A stretch of DNA of 43,840 bases from Paracoccaceae bacterium (lineage in GTDB: Bacteria; Pseudomonadota; Alphaproteobacteria; Rhodobacterales; Rhodobacteraceae): assembly GCA_024226455.1 (NCBI GenBank), contig JAAELR010000146.1, positions 1-43,840 on the forward strand, given 5' to 3'. The notes beneath the pieces were generated by a model that was not told the DNA's origin, did not search any database, and saw nothing but the letters and a program-made list of their open reading frames with translations. The translations under genes were made by a program, and so were the position numbers. This document shows, piece after piece, positions 1-8,057 of the stretch (position 1 is its first letter; each line of letters starts with the position of its first letter).

Positions 1-119
1 AGCAGAAACGCGCGCGCACGTTTCCAAACAAGGGCATCTACCTTGCGGCGGCGGCAGACCGCTTCAAGCGCTACGCGCTGTTCGTCGGTCAGGGAAACTG
101 TTTTGTGTTGCTTGCTCAT
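1..119 (-). CDS. N-terminal fragment of an IS630-family transposase (runs off the left edge)
   Basis: Reading the minus strand from the ATG at 119 gives about 39 residues beginning MSKQHKTVSLTDEQRVALEA and ending in WKRARAFL at the window edge. The pattern of 'LT..ER..LEA...R' followed by 'RARAFL' is typical of the helix-turn-helix start of IS630-family transposases, which are Tc1/mariner-like DDE enzymes. An in-frame ATG 15 bases upstream (134) is an alternative start. The gene lies 70 bases downstream of the broken IS6-type transposase on the same strand, whose C-terminus is missing. This suggests that the IS630 element inserted into the older element. The catalytic part is outside the window, so activity cannot be judged. 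Confidence 0.6.
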   Translation of the reverse strand, partial: MSKQHKTVSLTDEQRVALEAVCRRRKVDALVWKRARAFL

Positions 120-191
120 GCTCTGACGCTGCATGATAACTCGCGCTTGGCCATGCGGTGCATTGACTCAAGGGGCCAGAAAATCTTCAGG

Positions 192-769
192 TCAATTCAG
201 CCGCAGGAGTATACGAAAGCCCAGCATCGCCCACTCTCGTCGTTGAAATGGCTGGTGAGAATTCTCGCCTCGGTTGTTCAGCCAGCGCCCGGTTTCCTGT
301 TTGCTCGCATTGCCGATGACCTTCATCGCAGCGCCGTAGGAGCGCAGCTTGTCCGTTACCACAACATGCGGTCGACCGTAGAGTTTCATTGTTATCTTTA
401 GAAATTTCAACGCTGCTTTGCGGTCGCGGCGCTTTGTAACGAATGATTCCAGCACCTCGCCTTCGTGGTCGGTCGCCAAAGGTAGTGGGTCTCTCCGTTG
501 ATTTTCACGAAAACCTCGTCCAGATGCCATTGCCAATTGGAATGAGAGCGCATCTTCCGGATACGACTTTTACGGATCTCGGCTGCAAAAATCGGGCCAA
601 ACCGATTCCACCAAAACCGAACCGTATCGGGGCTGATATCGTTGCCGCGTTCGTGCAGAAGGCCTTCGACATTTCGCATGGAAAGAGGAAACCGTACGTA
701 CATTATCACAGCCAAGCGGATGACCTCGAGGCTGCTATGAAAGTATTTGAAAGGATCACGTTTTGTCAT
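192..769 (-). pseudogene. IS6-family (IS26-like) transposase, frameshifted and C-terminally truncated
   Basis: Two overlapping minus-strand frames together make one IS6-type transposase. The first (from the ATG at 769) gives the N-terminal helix-turn-helix region, with FPLSMRNVEGLLHERG, and the first catalytic Asp in WHLDEVFVKING. The second frame continues with ATDHEGEVLESFVTKRRDRK, then the second Asp (VVTDKLRSYGAAM) and the Glu (NRGENSHQPFQRRE). The frame changes around 485-490, where THYLWR should run into ATDHEGE. After AMLGF the similarity stops and a stop codon follows, so the last 30 or so residues of the family are lost. All three DDE residues survive but in different frames, so the element is dead unless frameshifting rescues it. 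The bases 771-788 (minus strand GGGTTTGTAGCG...) might be a terminal repeat, but I could not pair it with a left end. Confidence 0.8.
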
Positions 770-865
770 CCTGGAACGCTACAAACCCGCTCCGCCCGGC
801 TCAAGCAGAATCCCTCTGACACCGCCCTGCCAATGCCTCGATGCGGAAACCCCGGCCTTCACCTG

Positions 866-1897
866 CTACGTTATCTGGTCGGCCAGAACGTCGGCGCCGA
901 ACCGGACCGGGTCGGTGACCGGCAGCCCGGTCTCTTCCGCCGTTCGCGAGATTTCGGATCTCGCGGCCGCATCGTCCAGATCGCGGGTGTTCAGCGCGAT
1001 GCCGATCACCCTGGCCTCGGTCAGCGCCCCGTTGGCCGAGGCGGTCATTTCGTTCAACGCGACCACTTCTGGCAGGGGCGGGATGCGCAGGTTGTCGAAC
1101 GTGTCGAGAAACTGCATCCTGGCCCGGTGGCACAGGATCATCGCATTACAACAGCTACCGCGCATCAGCGGCAGGGTTGCGGTGCTGCCGGGGTGCAAAA
1201 GCGAGCCCTGCCCCTCGACGATGACGATATCGTGCGAAGCTGCCTCGACCACCATACGCTCGACAGCGCCGCTGGCATGGTCGACGCGGAAGGCATCCAG
1301 AGGAATGCCGGTGCCCATGATCGACACGCCGATCTGACCGGTGGCAAGAAAGGCCGCGTCGGTGCCGCGGTCCTGCAGGCTCTGGTAGATCTCCAGCCCG
1401 GCGGTCATCTTGCCCACCGCCATGTCGGTGCCGATCATCAGCACGCGGGTATTGTCCAGCTTTGCCGCCATCGCGGTGGCGACCGGGGGCAATTCGCCGA
1501 CTGGGGTGCGGATATCCCAGATCCACTGGCCCGATTTCAGGTGGTGACCCAGGACCGGGTTCAGCGGATCGTGCAGCCCGTTTACCAGCGAAAGACCGGC
1601 ATCGACCGCCGCCTGCAGCACGGCCATCCATTCCGGCGGTATCCGCCCGCCCGAGGGTGCCGTGCCCAGAACCAGAACCGCCGCACCCCTGGCGATAGCC
1701 TCTCCCAAGGTGGCAACGATGGGTACATCGCTTTGCATCTTGCACAGATCGCCCACCTTGCGGCCCGCCGCCTTGCTGTCGATCACTGCGGCCACAGGGT
1801 TCTGGCCATAGCGGATGATGCCCTCGGCCATCTTGGCATTGATCAGGCCCATGGTCGCCTCGGCGTAGATGGCGATGGGACGAGAGGGGTCAAGCAT
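866..1897 (-). CDS. dgcN: N-acetyltransferase DgcN (DUF1611 family), D-glutamate catabolism
   Basis: A 343-residue cytoplasmic protein of the DUF1611 family. Family knowledge: DgcN acetylates D-glutamate, and its partner DgcA racemises N-acetyl-D-glutamate, letting marine Proteobacteria use D-Glu. In the sequence, an N-terminal Rossmann-like part (residues 1-145) is followed by a P-loop-like motif, GTDMAVGKMT at about 156-165. A conserved stretch IVIVEGQGSLLHPG comes later, as expected for this nucleotide-binding fold. The ATG at 1897 overlaps the end of dgcA by 8 bases, and a GGAGGA lies 10 bases upstream inside dgcA, so the two are translationally coupled. It is the last gene of the operon that starts with the ABC-transporter binding protein at 10677. 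The name rests on the DUF1611 fold plus the adjacent enolase-type racemase. Other DUF1611 proteins have less certain roles. Confidence 0.85.
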   Translation of the reverse strand: MLDPSRPIAIYAEATMGLINAKMAEGIIRYGQNPVAAVIDSKAAGRKVGDLCKMQSDVPIVATLGEAIARGAAVLVLGTAPSGGRIPPEWMAVLQAAVDAGLSLVNGLHDPLNPVLGHHLKSGQWIWDIRTPVGELPPVATAMAAKLDNTRVLMIGTDMAVGKMTAGLEIYQSLQDRGTDAAFLATGQIGVSIMGTGIPLDAFRVDHASGAVERMVVEAASHDIVIVEGQGSLLHPGSTATLPLMRGSCCNAMILCHRARMQFLDTFDNLRIPPLPEVVALNEMTASANGALTEARVIGIALNTRDLDDAAARSEISRTAEETGLPVTDPVRFGADVLADQIT

Positions 1898-2924
1898 TGT
1901 TCAGTCGTCCTCCGTGGCCTGGGATGTCCGCAGGCAGAGTGACGCCGTTTTCAAACGGCGCCCCTGTGGCCGGGTCGGGATCGAGGTTCAAGTGCGAGTC
2001 GAGGTCGATATAGTCAAACAGCGCCCCCAGCGAGGCCCCGGCGGCGATAGAGACAGAGCTTTCGCCCATACAGCCGATCATCGTCTTCAGCCCAAAGGCG
2101 CGGGCGGTGGCGACGATGCGCAGCGCCTCGGTGATGCCGCCGCATTTCATCAGCTTGAGGTTCACGCCGTCGACGCAAGCCGCAAAGCCGGGGATGTCGT
2201 GCGACATGCGGCAGCTTTCGTCGACGAAGATCGGCAGGGCACGGCTCTTGAACAGATCCGGCAGCGCCTCTTCCTGCCCCTGCACCAGCGGCTGCTCGAT
2301 ATACTCCACGCCGCGTTCCGCCAGCCAGCCCATCATGTGGCGCGCATCGCCCAGCGACCAGCCGCCATTGGCATCGACCCGCAGCACCGCACCAGAGCCG
2401 GTGGCGGTTTCCAGAACCGCGGCGAACATCGCCTTGTCGGCCTCGATCCCCTCGGGCGAGCCGAGCTTGATCTTCAGGGCCTTCGCGCCCTGTGCCAGCA
2501 ACAACGGCACGCGGTCGCGTACGATCTGGGGTGGGTTGATGCCTACGGTCAGCGATGACACCACTGCCCGCCGCGACAGCCCCAGAAGCCGACATAGCGG
2601 CATGCCGGCCTGTTTGGCGCGCAGATCCCACAGCGCCATGTCAAGCGCGGCCAGCGCGCAGGGTGCGATACCGGCAGCGCGGGCCTTGTCCCAGATCCCG
2701 TGGATATCGTCGACCAGTCCCTCGGCGCAAAAGTCGCGCAGCATGGCCTCGCCCTTTTGCGGAGTATCGGCGCCCTCGTTGCCACCCGGCGCCATTTCAC
2801 CCCAACCGGTGTGGTGGCCGTCGCTGACACTGACAAAGAGGTTGTCCGACCCGGTGATCACGCCACGGCTGATCGCCAGCGGAAATCGCTTCTTCAGGTG
2901 CAGAGTTGTGAAACCAATCCTCAT
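1890..2924 (-). CDS. dgcA: N-acetyl-D-glutamate racemase DgcA (dipeptide-epimerase-type enolase superfamily)
   Basis: A 344-residue member of the enolase superfamily, close to L-Ala-D/L-Glu epimerases. The barrel residues are visible: KIK (K151, K153), metal ligands D184 (RVDANGGW), E210 (YIEQPL) and D235 (FVDESC), and K257 in VNLKLMKCGG. This is the KxK...D-E-D...K set for 1,1-proton transfer. With DgcN it would interconvert N-acetyl-D- and N-acetyl-L-glutamate. I chose the ATG at 2924 because GGAAGGA sits about 8 bases upstream of it; an in-frame start at 2945 would put that ribosome site inside the gene. The 170-base gap to the BKACE gene upstream has no clear terminator. The downstream end overlaps dgcN. 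A true dipeptide epimerase is the main alternative, but the dgcN neighbour argues for DgcA. Confidence 0.85.
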   Translation of the reverse strand: MRIGFTTLHLKKRFPLAISRGVITGSDNLFVSVSDGHHTGWGEMAPGGNEGADTPQKGEAMLRDFCAEGLVDDIHGIWDKARAAGIAPCALAALDMALWDLRAKQAGMPLCRLLGLSRRAVVSSLTVGINPPQIVRDRVPLLLAQGAKALKIKLGSPEGIEADKAMFAAVLETATGSGAVLRVDANGGWSLGDARHMMGWLAERGVEYIEQPLVQGQEEALPDLFKSRALPIFVDESCRMSHDIPGFAACVDGVNLKLMKCGGITEALRIVATARAFGLKTMIGCMGESSVSIAAGASLGALFDYIDLDSHLNLDPDPATGAPFENGVTLPADIPGHGGRLNNA

Positions 2925-3094
2925 GGCTGTCCTTCCCGCGGGCACAACAGAGATCTTGTCCGGTCGGCGCCGGGCAGCTTCGCGACAGAGCCAAGGCAGT
3001 CGCCGCCCGCAACATCCGACAGCCTCCCGGCGCAGTGCCAGGTTTCTTGCTGCTTGCCAGAGCCGTCAGTCTTATCCCGTGTCTGCTCATGGCG

Positions 3095-4021
3095 TCAGAA
3101 TTCCGTCTTGTCCGCGCCCTTGAGGCCAAGCATCGAACGGGCCTCGTCCGGCGTGGCGACAGTGCGGCCAAGCCCCTCGACCAGACCGCGGATCTTTTCC
3201 ACCTGCTCGGCGTTGGATTTGGCAAGCTTGCCGCGCGAGATGAACAGGCTGTCTTCCAGCCCGACGCGCACATGCCCGCCCATGCCCGCGGACATGGTTG
3301 CCAGCGGCATCTGGGCTCGGCCCGCCGCCAGAACGGAAAACTGATAGTCGTTGCCGAAATACTTGTCGGCAAGGCGCTTCATGTGGATCAGGTTCTCGGG
3401 CTCGGGCGCCATGCCGCCCAGCACGCCGAAAACGAACTGCAAAAAGATCGGCGCCTTGACCATGCCGCGGTCGACAAAATGGCGCAGCATCACCAGATGG
3501 CTGGTGTCATAGCATTCAAACTCGAACCGGGCGCCGCGTTTATCCCCCATCTCGGTCAGCACATGGGCGATGTCGCGAGGCGTGTTCTTGAACACTAGGT
3601 CGTCGGTACCTTCCAAAAACGGTTTTTCCCAGTCGAACCGCCACTCTTTGTACCGCGCCACCATCGGATAAAGCGCGAAGTTCATCGAGCCCATGTTGAG
3701 CGAGCACATCTCGGGTGCGGCGCGTTTCGGCCCCTCCAACCGCTGATCCAGCGTCATGATGGCGCTGCCGCCGGTCGTCAGGTTCACAACCGCATCCGTG
3801 CGCGCGCCGACATCCGGCAAAAACCCCATGAAATGGTCTGCCGCCGCCGAAGGGTGGCCATTCTGGGGGTCGCGCGCATGCAGGTGCAGGATGGCCGCCC
3901 CGGCCTTGGCCGCATCGACCGCCTGATCGGCGATGTCGTGGGCGGTGAAGGGCAGCGCGGGCGACATGGTAGGCGTGTGAATCGACCCGGTGATCGCACA
4001 GGTGATGATGATCTTCGACAT
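3095..4021 (-). CDS. BKACE-family beta-keto acid cleavage enzyme (3-keto-5-aminohexanoate cleavage type)
   Basis: A 308-residue TIM-barrel protein of the BKACE (DUF849/Kce) family. These enzymes condense a beta-keto acid with acetyl-CoA and release acetoacetate plus a new acyl-CoA. The N-terminus IIITCAITGSIHTPTMSPAL and the zinc-ligand motif HLHARDP (H46, H48) are diagnostic. The C-terminal GGHVRVGLEDSLF matches the family GG[NH]VRVGLEDN signature. The substrate cannot be read from sequence because the family covers at least a dozen keto acids. The gene starts 3 bases after the aminotransferase stop. A transaminase making a keto acid that BKACE then cleaves is a reasonable coupling, but this is inference. 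The ATG at 4021 is the only sensible start. Confidence 0.88.
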   Translation of the reverse strand: MSKIIITCAITGSIHTPTMSPALPFTAHDIADQAVDAAKAGAAILHLHARDPQNGHPSAAADHFMGFLPDVGARTDAVVNLTTGGSAIMTLDQRLEGPKRAAPEMCSLNMGSMNFALYPMVARYKEWRFDWEKPFLEGTDDLVFKNTPRDIAHVLTEMGDKRGARFEFECYDTSHLVMLRHFVDRGMVKAPIFLQFVFGVLGGMAPEPENLIHMKRLADKYFGNDYQFSVLAAGRAQMPLATMSAGMGGHVRVGLEDSLFISRGKLAKSNAEQVEKIRGLVEGLGRTVATPDEARSMLGLKGADKTEF

Positions 4022-4024
4022 GGC

Positions 4025-5359
4025 TTACTCCAACCCTGCTGCGGCGCTGAACTGATCGAGCGAAAGCGTCAGCTTGTCGATGATCTCGTCGACCTGTTTC
4101 TCGGTCGTGATCATCGGCGGTGCAACCAGGAAATGGTCGCCCGAGTATCCGCGCGAGCGCCGTGAATAGATGATGAGCCCGTTTTCATAAGCAGTTTCCA
4201 CCAACCGGTCAGTGGCGTTCAGCTCTTTGGGCAGGGGTTCCATCGTGGTGCGGTCCGATACCAGCTCGAACGCCTGCAGAAGCCCCATACCGCGTACGTC
4301 GCCGATGATCGGATATAGCTGCATCAGGGTCTCTAGCCGGGCGCGCAGCCGCGTGCCCTGAACCACAGAGTTTTCCATCATGCCCTGACGTTCGATCTCT
4401 TCGAGCACAGCGATACCGGCGGCGCAGGCCAACGGGTTGCCGGCATAGGTAAAGCCGTGAATGAAGCCGCCGTCGTCAAGCACCGTCTCGACGACATCGT
4501 CATGGGCGATGATGGCGCCCAACGGCATGTAGCCCGCGCCGAACCCCTTGGAAATAACCACGATATCGGGCGGCGCGTTCCAGTGATCGCCGGCAAAGAA
4601 CGTTCCCGTCCGGCCACCGCCAGAGATTACCTCATCATGGATCAGCACAACGCCGTAGCGGTCGCATATCTCGCGGATCCGGGCCATGTAACCGACAGGC
4701 GGCACCAGACAGCCCGTCGAGGCCCCGCCGACTGGCTCTACGATAAAGGCGAGCACGGTTTCGGGACCCTCGGCCAGAATGCGCTCTTCTAGCATATCGG
4801 CATAGTGGTGCCCGGTTGCCGGATCGTCGGCGTCGAGCCCGTCGAGATAGGCACGCGGCGCGGGGATCTTGGGCATGGTCCGCATCATCGGGTCGAACGG
4901 CGCCGTCATCGGAGCATAGCCGGTCAGCGCCAGCGCCCCCAGCGTGCAGCCGTGATAGGCCGGATACCGAGAGACCACCTTCCATCGCTGCGCCTCGCCA
5001 CGGGCCAGCTTGTACTGCCGGGCCAGCTTGATGGCGCTTTCTACCGCCTCGGACCCGCCAGAGACGAAAAACACCCGTTCCAGCCCCTCGGGTGCCAGTG
5101 CGGCCATCTTGGCCGCCAAAAGCTCGCCCGGTTCGGTTTCGAAATGCAGCCGGTAGCCAAAGGTCGATATCTCCATCTGGCGGCGCATCGCCTCCAGAAC
5201 CGCCGGGTTGGAATGACCGATATTGCACACCATCGCGCCGGAAGAACCGTCGAGATAGCGTTTGCCGTCCACGTCCCAGATATAGATGCCCTCGGAGCGT
5301 TTCAGCCGTGGGCGCCGCTGCCGGGACTGATAGAACAGGTGGTTCTTTTCATGATCCAT
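4025..5359 (-). CDS. Class III (omega) PLP-dependent aminotransferase
   Basis: A 444-residue fold-type I aminotransferase of class III. Visible landmarks are the substrate/PLP region SGGSEAVESAIKLAR (about 100-114), YHGCTLGALALTG, the PLP-N1 aspartate in HDEV (D242), the glycine-rich GGGRTG, and the Schiff-base lysine K271 in ISKGFGAGYMPL. The length is normal for the family. Members act on omega-amino acids, beta-amino acids, diamines or taurine, and the sequence does not fix the donor. It sits 3 bases downstream of livF and 3 bases upstream of the BKACE gene, so it is part of the transporter operon. It probably deaminates the imported compound to an oxo acid. Confidence 0.88.
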   Translation of the reverse strand: MDHEKNHLFYQSRQRRPRLKRSEGIYIWDVDGKRYLDGSSGAMVCNIGHSNPAVLEAMRRQMEISTFGYRLHFETEPGELLAAKMAALAPEGLERVFFVSGGSEAVESAIKLARQYKLARGEAQRWKVVSRYPAYHGCTLGALALTGYAPMTAPFDPMMRTMPKIPAPRAYLDGLDADDPATGHHYADMLEERILAEGPETVLAFIVEPVGGASTGCLVPPVGYMARIREICDRYGVVLIHDEVISGGGRTGTFFAGDHWNAPPDIVVISKGFGAGYMPLGAIIAHDDVVETVLDDGGFIHGFTYAGNPLACAAGIAVLEEIERQGMMENSVVQGTRLRARLETLMQLYPIIGDVRGMGLLQAFELVSDRTTMEPLPKELNATDRLVETAYENGLIIYSRRSRGYSGDHFLVAPPMITTEKQVDEIIDKLTLSLDQFSAAAGLE

Positions 5360-5362
5360 GGT

Positions 5363-6091
5363 TCAGGCCACCCAAAACGCTTTTTCCAGATCCTGGAAGT
5401 CCGATGGCCGACCCTCATACTTGTTGCGGCCAAGTTCCAGAATGTAAACGTAGTCCGAGATCTTCAGCGCCTGCCTGATCTCCTGATCGACCAGCAGGAT
5501 TGTCAGGCTCTCCTTTGACGCCAGATCGGTCAGCATGGTGTAGACCTCTTGCGCCAGCATCTTGGAAAGGCCCGCCGTCGGCTCATCGACCAGCATCACC
5601 TTGGGTTCGGCCATCAGAACCCGGCCCAACTCGACCATGCGCTGCTGCCCGCCGGATAGCTCGCCGGTGATCTGCTTGCGCCGGTCGCGAAGAACGGGAA
5701 AACGCTCGTAATTCGCTTCGATCTTGTCGCGGACCTGCTTTTTGTCGCGGCGGAAGGTCCAGCCGCCAAGTTCCAGGTTTTCCTCGACCGACATGTCCTT
5801 GAACACGCCCGGCTGCTGCGGGATATAGGCCAGCCCTTTCAGGATGCGCATATGCGTGGGCACGTCGATGATGCTTTCACCGTCAAGCTTGATGTCGCCC
5901 TTGAAGGGTCGCAAAAAGCCGAAAGCGGCCTTCAGCGCGGTGGATTTGCCCACCCCGTTGGCGCCAAGGATTGCGGTGATCTTGTTGCGCTGCACCCTGA
6001 TGTCCAGATCCTGCAGGATGTTCAGATCCTTGTAGTACCCCACATCGAGATCAGAGATATCAAGCGCCGTATCGGTGTGAAAATCGCTCAT
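5363..6091 (-). CDS. LivF-type ABC transporter ATPase
   Basis: A 242-residue ATP-binding subunit of the branched-chain amino acid (HAAT) ABC family. It has Walker A GANGVGKST, signature LSGGQQ, Walker B VMLVDEPTAG and the switch histidine region LLVDQE, where Gln/Glu stands near the usual His as in many LivF proteins. It shares a 4-base overlap with the upstream livG-like gene. Together with that gene it should power the LivHM permease pair. The C-terminus ends LEKAFWVA, a common LivF-like tail. The ATG at 6091 is fixed by the ATGA overlap. The substrate is not determined by the ATPase. Confidence 0.9.
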   Translation of the reverse strand: MSDFHTDTALDISDLDVGYYKDLNILQDLDIRVQRNKITAILGANGVGKSTALKAAFGFLRPFKGDIKLDGESIIDVPTHMRILKGLAYIPQQPGVFKDMSVEENLELGGWTFRRDKKQVRDKIEANYERFPVLRDRRKQITGELSGGQQRMVELGRVLMAEPKVMLVDEPTAGLSKMLAQEVYTMLTDLASKESLTILLVDQEIRQALKISDYVYILELGRNKYEGRPSDFQDLEKAFWVA

Positions 6092-6846
6092 GACTGATCG
6101 GCTCCTGCCAGTTCGTCCTCGTCCTCTTCATCGACCCCCAGATAGGCCTCGATGACGGCAGGGTCGTTTTTCACATCGGCGGGCGGGCCGTCGGCGATCA
6201 TGTCGCCGTAGTTCAGCACCAGCAGGCGCTTGGCCAGGTTGAAGATCGCATCCATCTGGTGGCTGATGATGACGATCGCCTTGCCCTCGTCGTTGACCCG
6301 GCGGATATATTCATAGATCACCTCCATCAGCTTGGGATGAACCCCTGCAAAGGGTTCGTCCAGGATGATGACGTCCGGATCCAGCATCAAGAGCCGACCC
6401 AGTTCCAGCAGCTTTTGCTGACCACCCGACAGGGCCTGGGCATAGTCGTTGCGCAGGTGGTCGATGGTCAGGAACTCCAGCACCTCCATTGCCTTTTCAT
6501 GCACGACTGCCCTGTTCTGCTCTTCGCCCACGGCCAGCGCAGGGACATATAGATTTTCCAGCACCGACATGCGCCGGAACGAGCGGGTGACCTGAAACGT
6601 GCGCCCTAGACCGGCCAGCGCGACCTGATAGGGCTTGTACTGGTCTATCCGCTCGCCATTCAGGTATACCGTGCCGCTGTTTGGTTTGATCGCACCGTCA
6701 AGGATGTTGGTCAGCGTGGTCTTTCCGGCCCCGTTGGGGCCGATAAGGCCGATCAGTTCCGGGCCGTTGATCTCAAAGTTGATACCCTTGAGTACCTCCA
6801 GGCCGCCAAAGCTCTTTTTCAGGTTGGTGACTTTCAGATTGATCAT
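6088..6846 (-). CDS. LivG-type ABC transporter ATPase
   Basis: A 252-residue ATPase of the LivG branch. Walker A GPNGAGKTT, signature LSGGQQ, Walker B VIILDEPFAGVHP and the H-loop IIISHQMD are all present. The protein ends with an acidic tail (VDEEDEDELAGADQ), which is unusual but short. The start overlaps the livM stop as ATGA, and the stop overlaps the livF start in the same way, so the three genes are translationally coupled. It partners with LivF at the cytoplasmic face of the permease. Confidence 0.9.
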   Translation of the reverse strand: MINLKVTNLKKSFGGLEVLKGINFEINGPELIGLIGPNGAGKTTLTNILDGAIKPNSGTVYLNGERIDQYKPYQVALAGLGRTFQVTRSFRRMSVLENLYVPALAVGEEQNRAVVHEKAMEVLEFLTIDHLRNDYAQALSGGQQKLLELGRLLMLDPDVIILDEPFAGVHPKLMEVIYEYIRRVNDEGKAIVIISHQMDAIFNLAKRLLVLNYGDMIADGPPADVKNDPAVIEAYLGVDEEDEDELAGADQS

Positions 6847-8057
6847 CCCTGCACCCCGTCCTTGTCGGTTGCAGCAGCGCGCTTGGCAACGGTTTCGGCG
6901 GCGACATGACCGCGATGGAAATACTCGATGATCGGCGCGATCAGCCCGTTTCGGGTGAACCGCAGTGTCAGCATCAGGATGATGCCGAAGATCACCAGGC
7001 GCCAGATCGTCATGTCGATGGTGACCGACCCGATGGTGAAGCTGTTGCGCAGAAGTTCAAGCACGAACTGGATCAAGATCGCCCCGATTGCGGCGGCAAC
7101 GAAGTTCTCGACCCCGCCGATCACCGCCATGGCAACCACAAGGCTCATCTGCAGCAGGAACAACGCGTTGGGCGTGACGATACCCACGTAATGCGCCTGC
7201 ACCGCACCCGCCAGTGCGGCCATGGATGTGGTCACCACGAAAACCAGCACCTTGTAGCGGGTGGTGTTCACGCCAAGGGCGGCGGCGGCCTCTTGATCCT
7301 CGCGCAAGGCGCGCACGAAGAGTCCGAATTTCGACCGCGACAGCCACCAGAGAACCGCGAGGCAGGCCAACATCAGGAAGAAGAACACGAAATAGGGCGG
7401 CAGCTTGTCGGTGCGCGAATAGACCCGGCCAAACAGCGTGATGCCGTTTTCGAACAGGGCAGGGGTCTCCAGCCCGGCCTGCCCGCGGGTGATCTGGATC
7501 TCGGCGCTGATCGTGGCTTTCAGGATCTCGGCGAACCCCAGCGTAAAGAGCGCCAGATAGGCCGCGCGCAAGCGCAGAACCAGCAGCCCCACCAGCAGAC
7601 CGGCGACGCCGCCCATGATCGTGCCCAGCACGATCCCCAGCCACACCGGTACGTCAGAGACTGGAACCGACCCGTCCCAGACGTCCATTGCCTGGCGCAG
7701 ACAGTCCTGCGCCAGCGATGTCGACGTCACGCCGATCGGGTTGACGAAAATCATGTAGGTGCCGCCGATCGCGAATTCGGTACAGATGCTGGTCGGCTCT
7801 GGGGCGAAGTGGATATAATGCAGCAGCAGGGCCGTGGTATACGATCCGATCCCCATGAACCCCATATGCCCGAACGAAAACTGCCCGGCATAACCGGCCA
7901 GCATCGACCAGCTGGAGGCCAGGATCGCATAGAAGAACGCGATGATAATGATGTGCATCACATAGTCATAGTCTCCGCCGTTATAGACGAACGGGAAGAG
8001 CCCCAGGATCAGCAGGAAAACGGCGCCCGCGGCTGTTGGGATGTGTTGTCTGCTCAT
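6843..8057 (-). CDS. LivM-type ABC transporter permease
   Basis: A 404-residue inner-membrane protein with about ten hydrophobic segments. It carries the LivM-type pattern AGYAGQFSFGHMGFMGIGSY and the EAA-like cytoplasmic loop LFVRALREDQEAAAALGVNTTRYK. It is longer than a typical LivM (about 330 residues) because of an insert between the second and third helix groups (around residues 85-145). The insert contains HFAPEPTSICTEF and SLAQDCLRQAMDVWDG and probably faces the periplasm, with two cysteines. The start is fixed by the TGATG overlap with livH. It forms the translocation channel with the LivH-type subunit. Confidence 0.88.
   Translation of the reverse strand: MSRQHIPTAAGAVFLLILGLFPFVYNGGDYDYVMHIIIIAFFYAILASSWSMLAGYAGQFSFGHMGFMGIGSYTTALLLHYIHFAPEPTSICTEFAIGGTYMIFVNPIGVTSTSLAQDCLRQAMDVWDGSVPVSDVPVWLGIVLGTIMGGVAGLLVGLLVLRLRAAYLALFTLGFAEILKATISAEIQITRGQAGLETPALFENGITLFGRVYSRTDKLPPYFVFFFLMLACLAVLWWLSRSKFGLFVRALREDQEAAAALGVNTTRYKVLVFVVTTSMAALAGAVQAHYVGIVTPNALFLLQMSLVVAMAVIGGVENFVAAAIGAILIQFVLELLRNSFTIGSVTIDMTIWRLVIFGIILMLTLRFTRNGLIAPIIEYFHRGHVAAETVAKRAAATDKDGVQG

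Noticed and set aside
443-1942. A 499-codon open frame on the plus strand opposite dgcN and the IS relic
   Set aside because: It has no family resemblance and is rich in Arg, Gly, His and Gln as expected for the antisense of a high-GC gene. It runs across two unrelated genes.
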